Shown piece after piece: positions 43,988 through 54,400 of a stretch of DNA of 64,000 nucleotides. The notes beneath the pieces were generated by a model. The model had not been told where the DNA came from and made no database searches. It saw only the letters and a list, made by a program, of their open reading frames with translations. Every line of letters starts with the position of its first letter. The first letter of the stretch is position 1. The translations under genes were made by a program, and so were the position numbers. Source of the stretch: Breviolum minutum Mf 1.05b.01 (taxonomy: Eukaryota > Sar > Dinophyceae > Suessiales > Symbiodiniaceae). Location of the stretch: contig DF239017.1 of the NCBI GenBank assembly GCA_000507305.1, positions 248,001-312,000 of the forward strand. The letters run 5' to 3'.

Positions 43988-45364
43988 AGTTCCCATTGCA
44001 CAAAATAAACACTTCCAGCGCCATCAACGGCGGGGCTCTCCCAGCCATGACACTCTCACATGACAGGTGGTTTTCGATCCTCACATGAGGTACCACGGAT
44101 TCACCGGTAAGTGAGGGAAGTGTGGAGGTGTGGAGCAAATATGGGGAACCACCCCCGGCTGAAACCAAGGTTTGAAGAAATGACTTGCTACCAACCAATC
44201 AATGTTAAGATTATATATGTAGACCTTGCTTGGAGGGTTATCCCAGTTAGTAAGCAGTTAGGATCACCCCAAAGATAATAGGATGCAAATTTGTGGAAGA
44301 GGATGATAGATACACTCTTGTAAACAAACATAGCTGGCCGTAATATCCGAAGTTTCAAGAGGAAATACATCTTCAAAGATTTCCATGTTCCATTGCTATG
44401 TTAGTTTACCAGAGTGTATCTTGAAAAAAAATATGGACAATAAAAGCAAGTTGAAACTGTTCAAACCTGTCTGATCTGTGTTTTGTTTATTTTGAACAGG
44501 TTGGTTGGTTTTAGCCCTGGGCAGGCACTTCATTTCAGCCAGTGTTTGAGATCGTTGTCGAATCGTGAATTTGATTCGTAAGAAAGACAATGGTGACCAC
44601 CAAGCTAGCCATTACCATAGCTCAATGCACCCTTGCTATGCCCTATCCTTTCCAGAAACAATGCCTACATGGCGTTGGTAAACATGATGTTTCCTTCAGT
44701 GGCCTTATTAAACTGATGAGGATGGTCTTTTGTTGCAGCATCGTTGAGCAAAGCCTGTTTCCTTGAAAAAATATTTGCCGCTGAAGAGGTTCAACCTTTT
44801 TCTCCTTTTTCCAATGCAACCAACATGCAGCAACAATAACAACAACAGCAGCAACCACAACAGTAAGTTTACTATATAGATGGTGGTTTCCTTCACTTGA
44901 CACATAGTTTTGTTTTCACACCAGACCTTGGGAATATAATATATATAATATAGGAAGATGAAACCCATGTGACGGTGGAAACCTCAAAATTTGGGCCCAG
45001 AAACCTCAAAATCATGTTGGAAATAAGATGTTTTTTTTCTGGAAATCCAACTTTTTTTTTCCGACATTGAGACACACCCAGATTGCCAGATTGACTGATA
45101 ACTTGGTGGATTTATTGTGTTGGTGATATGTTCTACAACTTTTTACATTCTACTTTGGGATTCACTTTTTTAATCCACCTATCTTGGTTTTGGAATATGT
45201 TTGGAACTTTCCGTTTTTGTCTAAATCTAAGTGTTGTGGATGTTGATGACCCTTGTGACCATGCATACCATCACCAAACCCCCGGTGTTGAAAAAAACAC
45301 TCTAGTCGACTACCCTCCCGAAAAAACTAAGATAGCTGCCAGGAGGCCGGCCCCCAAAAGGAAA
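43988..45364. other. Repeat-rich stretch without supported gene
   Basis: Contains a family F element (44310-44419) and a short CAA-type array near 44822-44865. ORFs over the array are artefacts. Confidence 0.5.
44310..44419. repeat. Family F inverted-repeat element
   Basis: TACACTCTTGTAAACAAACA to TGTTAGTTTACCAGAGTGTA. Confidence 0.85.
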
Positions 45365-45472
45365 CCTAGGTGGTGGCAACTCAAATATTTTTTTTATTTT
45401 CATCCCGGATCCCTGGGGGAATGATCCACTTTGACGAGCATATATGTTTCAAATGGGTTGAAACCACCAATT
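45365..45472. repeat. Family A element, GGCAACTC subtype
   Basis: CTAGGTGGTGGCAACTCAAA to GGGTTGAAACCACCAATTG. Confidence 0.87.
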
Positions 45473-45909
45473 GGCAATATATAAGTGGTATATACTGCCA
45501 ATTGGGTGATTATATATCATCTACCACCAAAAAAGGGGAACCAGAAACAACCATTGACCAAAAGGAAACTCATCTCTATGTTAGTTTTAGGGAGTGGTAA
45601 CCTGTTGGATATCTACCCTATGAGGTAAATTGGAGGTAAAACATCCGCATGGATCTGCGAGGCGTTTGCCAAGTTTGTAGGAAACTCATGGATTTCTATG
45701 TGGAGTAAATGGTTTTGTAACGGGTTATAGCCATGCATACATGGGATATATTTGGGATTATAGAGTTATAGCTGTTTTCTTCATAAACTGCATTTTTGGG
45801 GGAATTTGATCCAGCTCATATCCATATTTGAACATATATAATTATGTAAAAAATACATTTGTCCCAAATCATATCCAACTTTTAGGGACATGACGCAACA
45901 TCACCTTCA

Positions 45910-46045
45910 ACATATGAACTAACCCTGTATCTATTATTGTTGCCACGAAAGATCACGTATGGCTTCGGCACGCAAATCATCCGCTCAAGACGGGGTGAGT
46001 TGAGATGTCCCTCAGATGTCCAAAGATTTCCAGAGAATTCCCCAC
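45910..46045 (-). CDS. Weak candidate exon
   Basis: The minus frame reads SGNLWTSEGHLNSPRLERMI and CVPKPYVIFRGNNNRYR, ending near a GGTTAGT donor-like site. Protein-like but without a clear acceptor; family unknown. Confidence 0.28.
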
Positions 46046-46133
46046 AAGCTTGGCCCCTATGATCGTTATAAATGGGGTGAAATAACAACACCGTTAAGTA
46101 AGTAGGGTGAAAAAAAACCCAGTGAAACCCATT

Positions 46134-46228
46134 CTGGGTGCTGGTTTCAAACGTTTTTTTTTCACCCCCTATTTGGGGAAGATTCCCATTTCGACTAATA
46201 TTTTTCGAAGGGGTTGAAACCACCAACG
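46134..46228. repeat. Family A inverted-repeat element
   Basis: CTGGGTGCTGGTTTCAAACG to GGTTGAAACCACCAAC. It ends 30 bp before a candidate exon. Confidence 0.88.
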
Positions 46229-46257
46229 GTTTTCCATCAAATTTTGTTTGGCCTGAG

Positions 46258-46338
46258 GTTGAAGGCTTTGCAACGGAAGAGTTAGTGCCTTTGTCTCCGG
46301 GGGTGGGTTTTGGGGTGCTGCTCGGCGTGTTGAGATGA
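46258..46338 (+). CDS. Candidate terminal exon, unknown protein
   Basis: After GGCCTGAG|G the frame reads VEGFATEELVPLSPGVGFGV and ends LLGVLR-stop. It is short but protein-like. The stretch from the family A element end to the acceptor is T-rich. No partner exons identified. Confidence 0.35.
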   Translation, partial: VEGFATEELVPLSPGVGFGVLLGVLR

Positions 46339-46344
46339 TCCTCC

Positions 46345-46949
46345 CAGGTGTCCTCCCAACAAAAAATGCCTAGAAAACTATGGTGAAACGAATTCGGGTC
46401 ACATCATGAAGGAAAATTGATGAGCCTTTTGAACAAATGGATCTGAGATGTGGTGAAGACATGGTGAACAATCTGAGAAGATGTGGTGAACTCAAACAAG
46501 ACTATGAAGAAAATGGTAAAGACATGGTGAACAAACCGTGATCTTGAAGGGGTCACTCCTCTCATCTTGAAATGTTTTTTGTTTCCAACTCTCTTTGGTC
46601 CATCCCAAGCAGCTGGATTTTCTAGTCATTTACCTTAAGGTCAAAATATATAGATGGCACAGATACCAAAGAAGGTAGGTTAGTAAAGGGGTCCTACAAA
46701 AACCAATATATGTATAGGGACTGGGCCATGTACTTTTCAACTACTGTAAAAGATCTCTCTTGCTTTGCAAGATTTTGAGTTTCATGATTTAAACAGCGAT
46801 ACAAGGTGGGCCCCTACCCGTTTTTATTTGGGGTTATACCCCGTATAAATAGCTTCATTTATGGGTTTGCCTGGGGTTATTTCACCATCCTTATAGGAGT
46901 TAATTTCAACCCATTTATAACTGGTTCTGGAGCCCGCCTTGTAGAACTA
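46345..46949. other. Stretch without gene
   Basis: Repeated GATGTGGTGAA/GACATGGTGAA words at 46440-46545, then a repeat with GGTGGGCCCCTACC and GGAGCCCGCC ends (46804-46945), similar to 30010-30135. Confidence 0.55.
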
Positions 46950-47072
46950 TACTGGGATGTCCATGGTACTTAGTAAATAGATTATAACCCCCATATAAGT
47001 AGGTTATAAGTCCCCAAATGGGTTGTAAACCAACTTACTAACTAGTTACTAACTTCCAGGGACACCCTAGTA
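46950..47072. repeat. Family G inverted-repeat element
   Basis: TACTGGGATGTCCATGGTAC to CTTCCAGGGACACCCTAGTA. Confidence 0.85.
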
Positions 47073-47364
47073 ATCCCTATTTTGTTGGGCTTTTGGGACT
47101 TGTTAACGCTGCATGATGTCTACCCTGGTATACTGGCTGGATGAAACACAGCGAAAAACTCATTGAAACTCCTCAAAATTTTCACAGCGAAATGGAAGAT
47201 GTACCTACATTTACCGTAAATCGAGGCCAAAAATGTAGGTAGAGGTAGATATTCCTTGAATATTCCACAATTAGGTAAGCTAGTCGATAACCTCATTTTT
47301 AAAAGCGACTGAATTCTTGCAGTTGAGGTGGGGTATTGTGGTAGTTGGAGTAGTTAAGAAGGCA

Positions 47365-47473
47365 ATATGAGTGTTTCTGAAGATAATGGTACCCCCAAAT
47401 CATCCTTTTTAATAGGGTTTTCCATTATAAACCATCCATTTTGGGGTACCCCTATTTTTTGAAACACCCATAT
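47365..47473. repeat. Family C inverted-repeat element
   Basis: ATATGAGTGTTTCTGAAGAT to ATTTTTTGAAACACCCATAT; it ends 34 bp beyond the stop of the minus-strand candidate exon. Confidence 0.88.
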
Positions 47474-47506
47474 GGAGACTCAATGTGAATACATCGTTGA
47501 GACCCT

Positions 47507-47673
47507 TCACATGCGGCCCCATTGAATCCTGTTGTCATCGAAAAGGGAGTTGGACCGCCGCTTGGAACCGGAAAATTTTGAGTTGACCAGCTCAGCCAAT
47601 GATGTGGGTCGTTTCCATGTTTCATCCAAAATGGGTTTTCGAATCCCAAAATTCTTGGTTGAAGTTCTCGTAA
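47507..47673 (-). CDS. Candidate terminal exon, basic Ser-rich tail
   Basis: After AGAGAG the minus frame reads TRTSTKNFGIRKPILDETWK, RPTSLAELVNSKFSGSKRRS and NSLFDDNRIQWGRM, ending at TGA (47509-47507). RRSNS is a plausible kinase site. Good coding character over 55 codons. The family is unknown and upstream exons were not found. Confidence 0.45.
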
Positions 47674-48588
47674 CTCTCTATACGGCGTGATGTTATTTTA
47701 AAGACCCACAAAAAAAACCGAGGCACCGAGGATAAACATGGAGAATTTGTGGTTGGTATGTTTGAAAGGTTTGACAATCAAACTCACCTGCTGTTTAAAA
47801 CCCATGACAACTTATGAGACCGTTTTAGTAGGTGGTCTCAAAATTGATCATTGGTTTGACTAAATATGGTTTCGCAACAAACAGTTTGAAACTACCAATT
47901 GGTACTGTAATTTTGAATACACCCCTTCAAGATTAAGACGGAACATAATCATGGAGGTTTGGTTCAGATCATGTTCCTTTCTTTTCATGGGGCCCATGGC
48001 TGTAGGTGAACCAGCCGTTTTCATCTTCCAGGGTGTCCTTTTTTCGGGGGCTGCCCCATGGAATTCCGGAGATCATGTTCTCAGGTGAACAGGTGAACCA
48101 GCTGGAACTGCCTTTGAATTTCGGATTGTTTGGTAGGTGACAATCCATTTCTTCAAGGATCCATCGGACGAAAAATGTATATTAAAATGTAAAAATCAAG
48201 CATTCATATATATACATATATATAGAGGTAAATATACCGCCAGTCTCATGGATCCTATGGGTATGTACTTGGATTTGTTTTCAATTTTGGTAACTTTCAC
48301 TGTTGACGAACTTCAGGGTTGTATTATTGCTGCTCCGGTAAACTAACATAGCAGACTGGAAGATCCACGATGAATGTAGACGTATTTCCCTGTTGGAACA
48401 GTGGTTGATTTCCAGCCTGTCAGCCATGTTTTTGTTTTTGTAAACAACGTAGTCACCCCTGAAAAAAAGGTGGAACCCCCAAAAAGGAAAGGATCGGGAA
48501 ATCCCAACCAAACCCTCTTTTTTGGAGGTTTTTGAGCATAACGAGGTGGGTCCCTACGATATCAACGATATTTGTAACTGGAGTTATA
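47674..48588. other. Stretch without supported gene
   Basis: Contains a fragment of family D near 48220-48262 and a diverged family F element at about 48335-48440. No exon supported. Confidence 0.5.
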
Positions 48589-48699
48589 ACCCATAGGATC
48601 CATATGTATGGTATATTTACCTACATTTACCATATTTCACCATTAAAAACAACCATCCATGTAGCTAAATTATACCAGTTTGCATGGATCCTTTGGGTA
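48589..48699. repeat. Family D inverted-repeat element
   Basis: ACCCATAGGATCCATATGTA to GCATGGATCCTTTGGGTA, orientation opposite to 43229-43335. Confidence 0.85.
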
Positions 48700-48798
48700 A
48701 GTTATATATAACTCCCACATTTGCAAACGTGAAATATTAATATCCCCAGGCAAACCCCCAATTTTATAGGGGCACCCCCTCCTCTCAACCCCATCACG

Positions 48799-48877
48799 AT
48801 GCCGAGCCGATCGTCAAACGAGGCAGCCTCCGTACAAGTACGTTCCTTGGTGGATGTCCTGCCGGCGCGGTTTTTTG
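48799..48877 (+). CDS. Candidate first exon, unknown protein
   Basis: An ATG in a GC-rich patch starts MPSRSSNEAASVQVRSLVDV, then LPARFF, and ends at TTTTTTG|GTAAGG, a consensus donor. The continuation past the donor loses coding character, which supports an exon ending here. It lies 400 bp from the 3' end of the large minus-strand gene, tail to tail or overlapping its downstream region. Family unknown. Confidence 0.4.
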
Positions 48878-49269
48878 GTAAGGATAAAAATCATAACCAT
48901 AAGACTACCATACCTATGAATTCCGGTAGTGCAAAATTTGTTGCGTTTCATGAAGTTAAAGAAATTCAGGGCCTGACCATAGTAAGATTGCCGTTTCACA
49001 TGAAAAGTGTCGTTTCACCACCGTGTGTTTGCATCAATTGCCCGAGCCTCGCCATCCGGGACCAAGATACATGCATAGCTGCATAGGATCACCATCAAAT
49101 CAGGATAGATTGGGAATGTTTATAAAATATTGTTCCAATGGATTGAAAATCAAACATCCAAAGAAAGTAGGTTAAACACATTCAGATCATCTCTTAGCCC
49201 AAGGAAGCCAAATCCCCCTACCCTTTTTCACATCCTTTCGCTTCAACGGGCTTCAAGCCATCATTGTAA

Positions 49270-51130
49270 TCATCTCTTCAACCACTTAAGGGCTGTCCTA
49301 ACTTTTGATTTCTTTTTGCCAGACCTTCCCGGGCCCGACTTTAACCACCTTCTGTTCAGAAGATCGCCCTTCAGCATCAAAGATTGCAAAACTCGAGTGC
49401 ACAACAATGGTGTGCTGCATCGCCTGCTGAGCCTACAGGCTCGCCCTATATAGTCTTCGTTGCTTTCGCAACCCCACATGATGGGGTTGGCAAACCAAGT
49501 GCATGAAGGGTTCGTGAGTTTCTGGTAGGCTTCCAGCTCAGCATGTCGTAATAGGTGGAGTTTGGGTTTTATCCCAAATCCTTTGAAACCCAAATCAGTA
49601 TGAGATTTCCATGCCAACATCGAATATCCTCGTATGAAGCAACGTACTTCCTTCCACAGGGCTATCATGCATGGAGCACGCAAGAAAAGTCCATGGGTGT
49701 TCATGATCCTGAAAAAATTCACGGCTGCTTCGGCAGTGAAATAAATCAAATTCAATATTTCCACATGGGCTGGATCAGACAAATCGTTCTGGCATCCAGT
49801 TGTAAAAACCAAAAGCCATTTGGTCAGCATTATCGTGTCACTTCCCTTGCTGTTGGTGTATGCAAAATTTGCAGCCGTAGGATAGTTAAAGAATCGGCGG
49901 TTGAAACTGCGAAGACCAGGACTTTGGCTGGTAGTCTGGCAGTAAAGCCTGAAGACATGGTAAGCACGCTCCAATTTCACATCCACAGTTCCATTTGCAC
50001 CGAAGTATCCCAATGTTGTCAAAAGCAGGATTGATGAAGCAACAAAGTCTCTGTAGACGCCTACTTTCGTCAAGTGAAAGACATCCCTTCTATTGCGCCT
50101 CTGGCCGCTCCATGTCATACGGGACCCTTGCCAAGGCAGGGGTTTGGTCCCATAGGCGAGTGCTGTATACAGTGTTTTCCCAGCAAGGGTGATCACTTGT
50201 AACGTCTTCGAATGGCAGTTGCGACGTGCCACTATTGCACTCATGACACATGAGTATATCTCGTACTCTGCCCATGTGCTCAAAACTTCGACATAGATTC
50301 GCGGCTGTAACGAACCACTTTAGGTCCCCCTTCGATCCCACCACTGCTGTGAAAAATGCTCCAAGTTGGGGGACATCGAATCCCTCGTAGAATCCTTGCC
50401 TCAAATGGAAAGCCAGCCTTTCAAAGCACATGGGAAGCAAAGGCTTGTAATGTTTGTACATTACACCAGGTAAAATGAAGACTGGCCAGTGCTGTAGGTG
50501 GGAATGCCCTTTCATGTTGGTGCACTGCGACTCGATCAATGTATCCAACTCAGAAGGACTAGACACTGCTGCACGTTTGGGGAAATAAGCTGACTCTTTT
50601 CTCGATGGGCCACAGTCAGAGCATTTTTTCGTCCCAGTTTTAATGTGCCAGCTAGTGTAAATTCCAATCACTGCTTCAATTGAGATTACAGCTGTCATCC
50701 CTCGCTTCTTTCCCCTGCCCTCATCCCCATGATAACATATTGGGATCACCCTGCTTAAGTTTGACCCATGTTCAGAAAAAACAGGGTGATGAGGGTTGAC
50801 ATCTCGGTAGGCCCGCCAAAAGGCTCGTAGGTGCAAAGCCCGTTGTTGCTGGTCACAAATTCCACCCACAACAACAGATGGATCATGTTGCATCAAATAC
50901 TGCAATGTATCAATGGGGTTCATGTATGGGACATCAAGAGTTTCATCGCCATCACCAGTTGGGAAGCACAAGTTGCTCATTTTGACTTGCCACCCAAAGT
51001 TCAGTTTATCGAATTTCCGCCACGCGTGTCTAGCAGCGTTTGTTTTCGATGGCACCGGTTTTCCAGCGCTGGTGTACGCCAACTCCTGCACTGAAGTTGC
51101 TGGGACCTCAGGCCCAGAAAAGAATTGAGG
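49270..51130 (-). CDS. C-terminal domain of the large gene (conserved, multicopy in dinoflagellates), frame broken once
   Basis: An open frame from about 51130 to 50090 reads AWRKFDKLNFGWQVKMSNLC, a GGICDQQQRALHLRAFWRAY segment, VIPICYHGDEGRGKKRGMTA, AFFTAVVGSKGDLKWFVTAA and ILMCHECNSGTSQLPFEDV. It stops at TAG near 50086. One frame over it continues RRDVFHLTKVGVYRDFVASS, NYPTAANFAYTNSKGSDTIM, FGIKPKLHLLRHAELEAYQK and MWGCESNEDYIGRACRLSRR to a stop at 49270. In relatives these two parts are one continuous protein, so a one- or two-base indel is present. HGDEG, CxxC, KGSDT and PKLHLLRH recall transposase-like catalytic folds, but no DDE triad can be assigned with confidence. Confidence 0.68.
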
Positions 51131-51401
51131 AGAAAGGGGCCTTGAGAATATCATTTTCAAGTGAGTGGCCTAACCACCAATGTGTAAAAAAGAAACTTGG
51201 ATGGATGCAAATCTACCTAGATTTCAAAGACTTTTATTTCTGAGTTGGGCTGACTCACCCCGATATTTGACTTGGTTGTTGTTGTTGTTGTTGTTGCTGT
51301 TGCTGTTGTTGTTGTTGTTGTTGTTGTTGTTGTCGTTGTCGTTGTCGTTGTTGTTGTCCTTGTCCTTGTCCTTGTCCTTGTCCTTGTCCTTGTCGTTGTC
51401 G

Positions 51402-51448
<47 letters not shown>

Positions 51449-54400
51449 GAATTTAGCTGTTGTTTGGTGTCTTCGGGGCCCTGGCTCCATCAGCTACGGC
51501 CTCTGCATAGCTAGGGGTTACGATCTCAAAGTTTTCCTCTTCCACACCACCTGGCATGTAACAACCCCGACATATTATGTTGGAATCCATGCTCGCCAAC
51601 AAAAAATCCAATCAAAGTTTCTGTATAGTTGTTGCGAACGAAATCATTCAAAGTGCTGCTTTGATGCACCATCATTTTTTTTCGCCATCATAGCATCCTG
51701 TCTGTAGTGACTGATTCGAAGAAATCAGTTTCTCAATTTGAGTTGGGGAATCAACAATGGGCCAAGGGGCCTATTTCAAGACCTGGCCAACGGAACCCCC
51801 CAGCGATGCCTAGCTTTGTTTGGAAAGAGCAGCCCTCACAAGTTGAAAGTGAAGGATTCGTTTTATTGTAATTGAACGTAGGTGTGCAAGGACACCCAAG
51901 CCAAATGGGACTTCTCAAATGTCAGTGGTGGAGGAAAAGGCTAAAGGTCACAACACAAACTTTGTCAGTACTGTAGATATATTTTAATTCAACGTTTCTA
52001 TTTGGGAAATCCCTGGCAATGCCCCATCGCCATCAAGAATGCATCGATCTATCTTGAACCCAAAAGAAGGTTTAAGGATTGGACTATTTCAAAAAAACAG
52101 TTTAGAAGTAAAGGGGAAAAATATTAGTCAATCACTTCTTGGCACTCTTGCTTGGGCGATCCCCCCCTGGCCACGCGGCGTTCTCTTGGAGCCCGCTTCA
52201 GCCTTTGCCTTTGGGTCGGCCTTTGCTTTGGGTGCTCGACGCTTAGGTGGAGGAGTCTTCTTCGCCTTTGGCAAGATAGGCCTGGCAAAGGCGAGCAGAC
52301 TACCCTGGATTGAAGGGAGGCCAGTACTTCCCCACACCACAAAAGAAAGCAGTGAAGAACAACTAAAAGAGAGCCATCCTGGCCTCATCCTACCTTCGAG
52401 GGACAGGGCCGCCACAGCCCTTGGCAACATGTGTTTGGTTTTTTTACCATAGAACGGGGTAGCCCAAAACATTCCCCCAAGAACAGGACTTAGATCTCGC
52501 ATCTGCATAGAGTGTCTCGAGGTGATCTTCAGACCTAGAATCTAGAAGACAGGGTACAACCCAATATCATAGACTTTCACGAGGTTTGTGAGCTCTAGGC
52601 CCTAAGATTTAACCGCAGGAAGCCGATAGATTAAAGTGCCCAGAACGAGGGTTTAGGGGATTTAACTTAACCCTAGATTTGGGGGGCCTATAGAGCTCAC
52701 AAGCCTCGATGCAATTCAACAAAGCCACAAATTGATGCTATGGTTTACTAGCTATTATGGCTATCACACTTAGGTTCTTGCAGTTTGTCGAAGTCTTCAA
52801 TCACCCCCTTGTTGTAAGCGGCTTCGATTTTCTCGCTCACATCTTGCAAACCTTTCATGACAATCTCGATTTTGGATTTCATCCTCAGCATGAGAAGGGT
52901 TGATGCGGCCACCCCGGATCCCCTCAAGGAGATATAAGGTTACCCCCCAAAACCACATTCCAAGTAGATTGATGATTGTTTACTGTCATTTAGAGATGTT
53001 GTGGTTTGCTATTATATTTGTTCTTGTTGATTTATGCGGTGAACCCCCCAATGATGATACATACCGAATCTATTTGCAATCGTCACCACAAAACGAGAAA
53101 GTCTTGTTTTACCCGATCGAATGACTGGCACTGAAGGCTGGGCAATGTCGAAAGATCCAACCCCTCATATGCATCAAGCCCAGTCTGAAGTTTGACCACA
53201 CGTTTGGCCAGGCATGTCCTTCGATGGAAGGCTTTTGCAGTAGCGGTGGTGGGTGGCACTGGTAAAACAAGAATACTGAAATCAATACATTAGACCATTA
53301 GACATCCAGGTTGAGATTTCTTTAGTCCCTATCCAGCCCAGATTTCTTAAGTAGGGGTTTGGGGCGAAAACGTCCCCTTGTAAAGTTCCAAATCTAACCC
53401 CGTCCCAAGTTGTAAGGGGATCATTGAAATCACTTGTAGTTGGAGAGTGGGTAGGAGTCGGTGGGGTTGATATTTTTCAAATCAAAATCATTTTTCAATT
53501 CATTATTTCCAAATGGAAAGAAAACATGAATGTTTGGTCATGTTGGAAAGGGTAACCCAATCAAATCAAGGCTCAACATCTTGGGTGCTAGGGTGCTCGG
53601 CAAAGTGTCGACCTCCATCGCAGGAATCCCAGCCTTCTTGCGCTGCTTCATTGCTTCCTCTTCAGCTCGGTCCTTGTCAGGGTCGACCTCCTCAACGTCA
53701 GAACCAGAAGAAGAGCCATCACCTTATAGGGGCAGTGGATGGATGTATCCCCATTTTATAAAAACAATCCCACGGACCTTTCAAATTACTAACGAAAGTG
53801 GGCCTAGCACTGAATCAAAAAAAACAAACATAACTTGGACAGCCACCTTCAGCAGTCTCTTCCTTAGGGCTCACCTTTGGAGTTTTTGGGGTTGGAGCTG
53901 CACGTCGTGGTGTTTCCACATCCCCAACTTGTTGCGCAGACCCTGGAGGCAAAGCTAGCGCTGGAAACTTTTGCACAGGAGCTAACTTCTGGGCTTTGAG
54001 CTTGCTGGGGTCATACTCATCGAGATTCGGCGGGGTCTGGTTCCACCGAACTCTGCGATTCATTTCCAACTGGCATCGTTGCCTTACCAACCACAAGGTA
54101 AAGAATCCAAAAAAACTACAGTAAGCAGTTGATTTATTTGGATGCCTCTTAAATTTTCACCAGCTTGGAAAGAACAAACATGGATAAAAATGCTGTAAAA
54201 ATCGCTCACCGAGCTAAGAGCAAGAAACATAGCCGAGGTTTTTATGCAGACTTCTGCCCAATATAACGTTTTTCGCTCATATCGGCAGGTTCTGCAGGGG
54301 GAGTAGCAACTTGTAAGAAATTCCTTTTTTTTTCCCCCGAAACTTTTCCAAAACTTAGGGAACCAGTTGAACACCTCTAAACTGCCATCATTGAATTTCA

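Noticed and set aside
49555..50034. 159-codon ORF on the + strand
   Set aside because: Antisense shadow of the conserved C-terminal domain of the large gene.
49270..51130. Firm DDE transposase assignment for the C-terminal domain
   Set aside because: Motifs are suggestive, but I cannot place three catalytic acidic residues or terminal repeats; left as an hypothesis.
51180..51707. 175-codon ORF on the + strand with long Leu and Ser-Leu runs
   Set aside because: Microsatellite translation antisense to an intron of the large gene.
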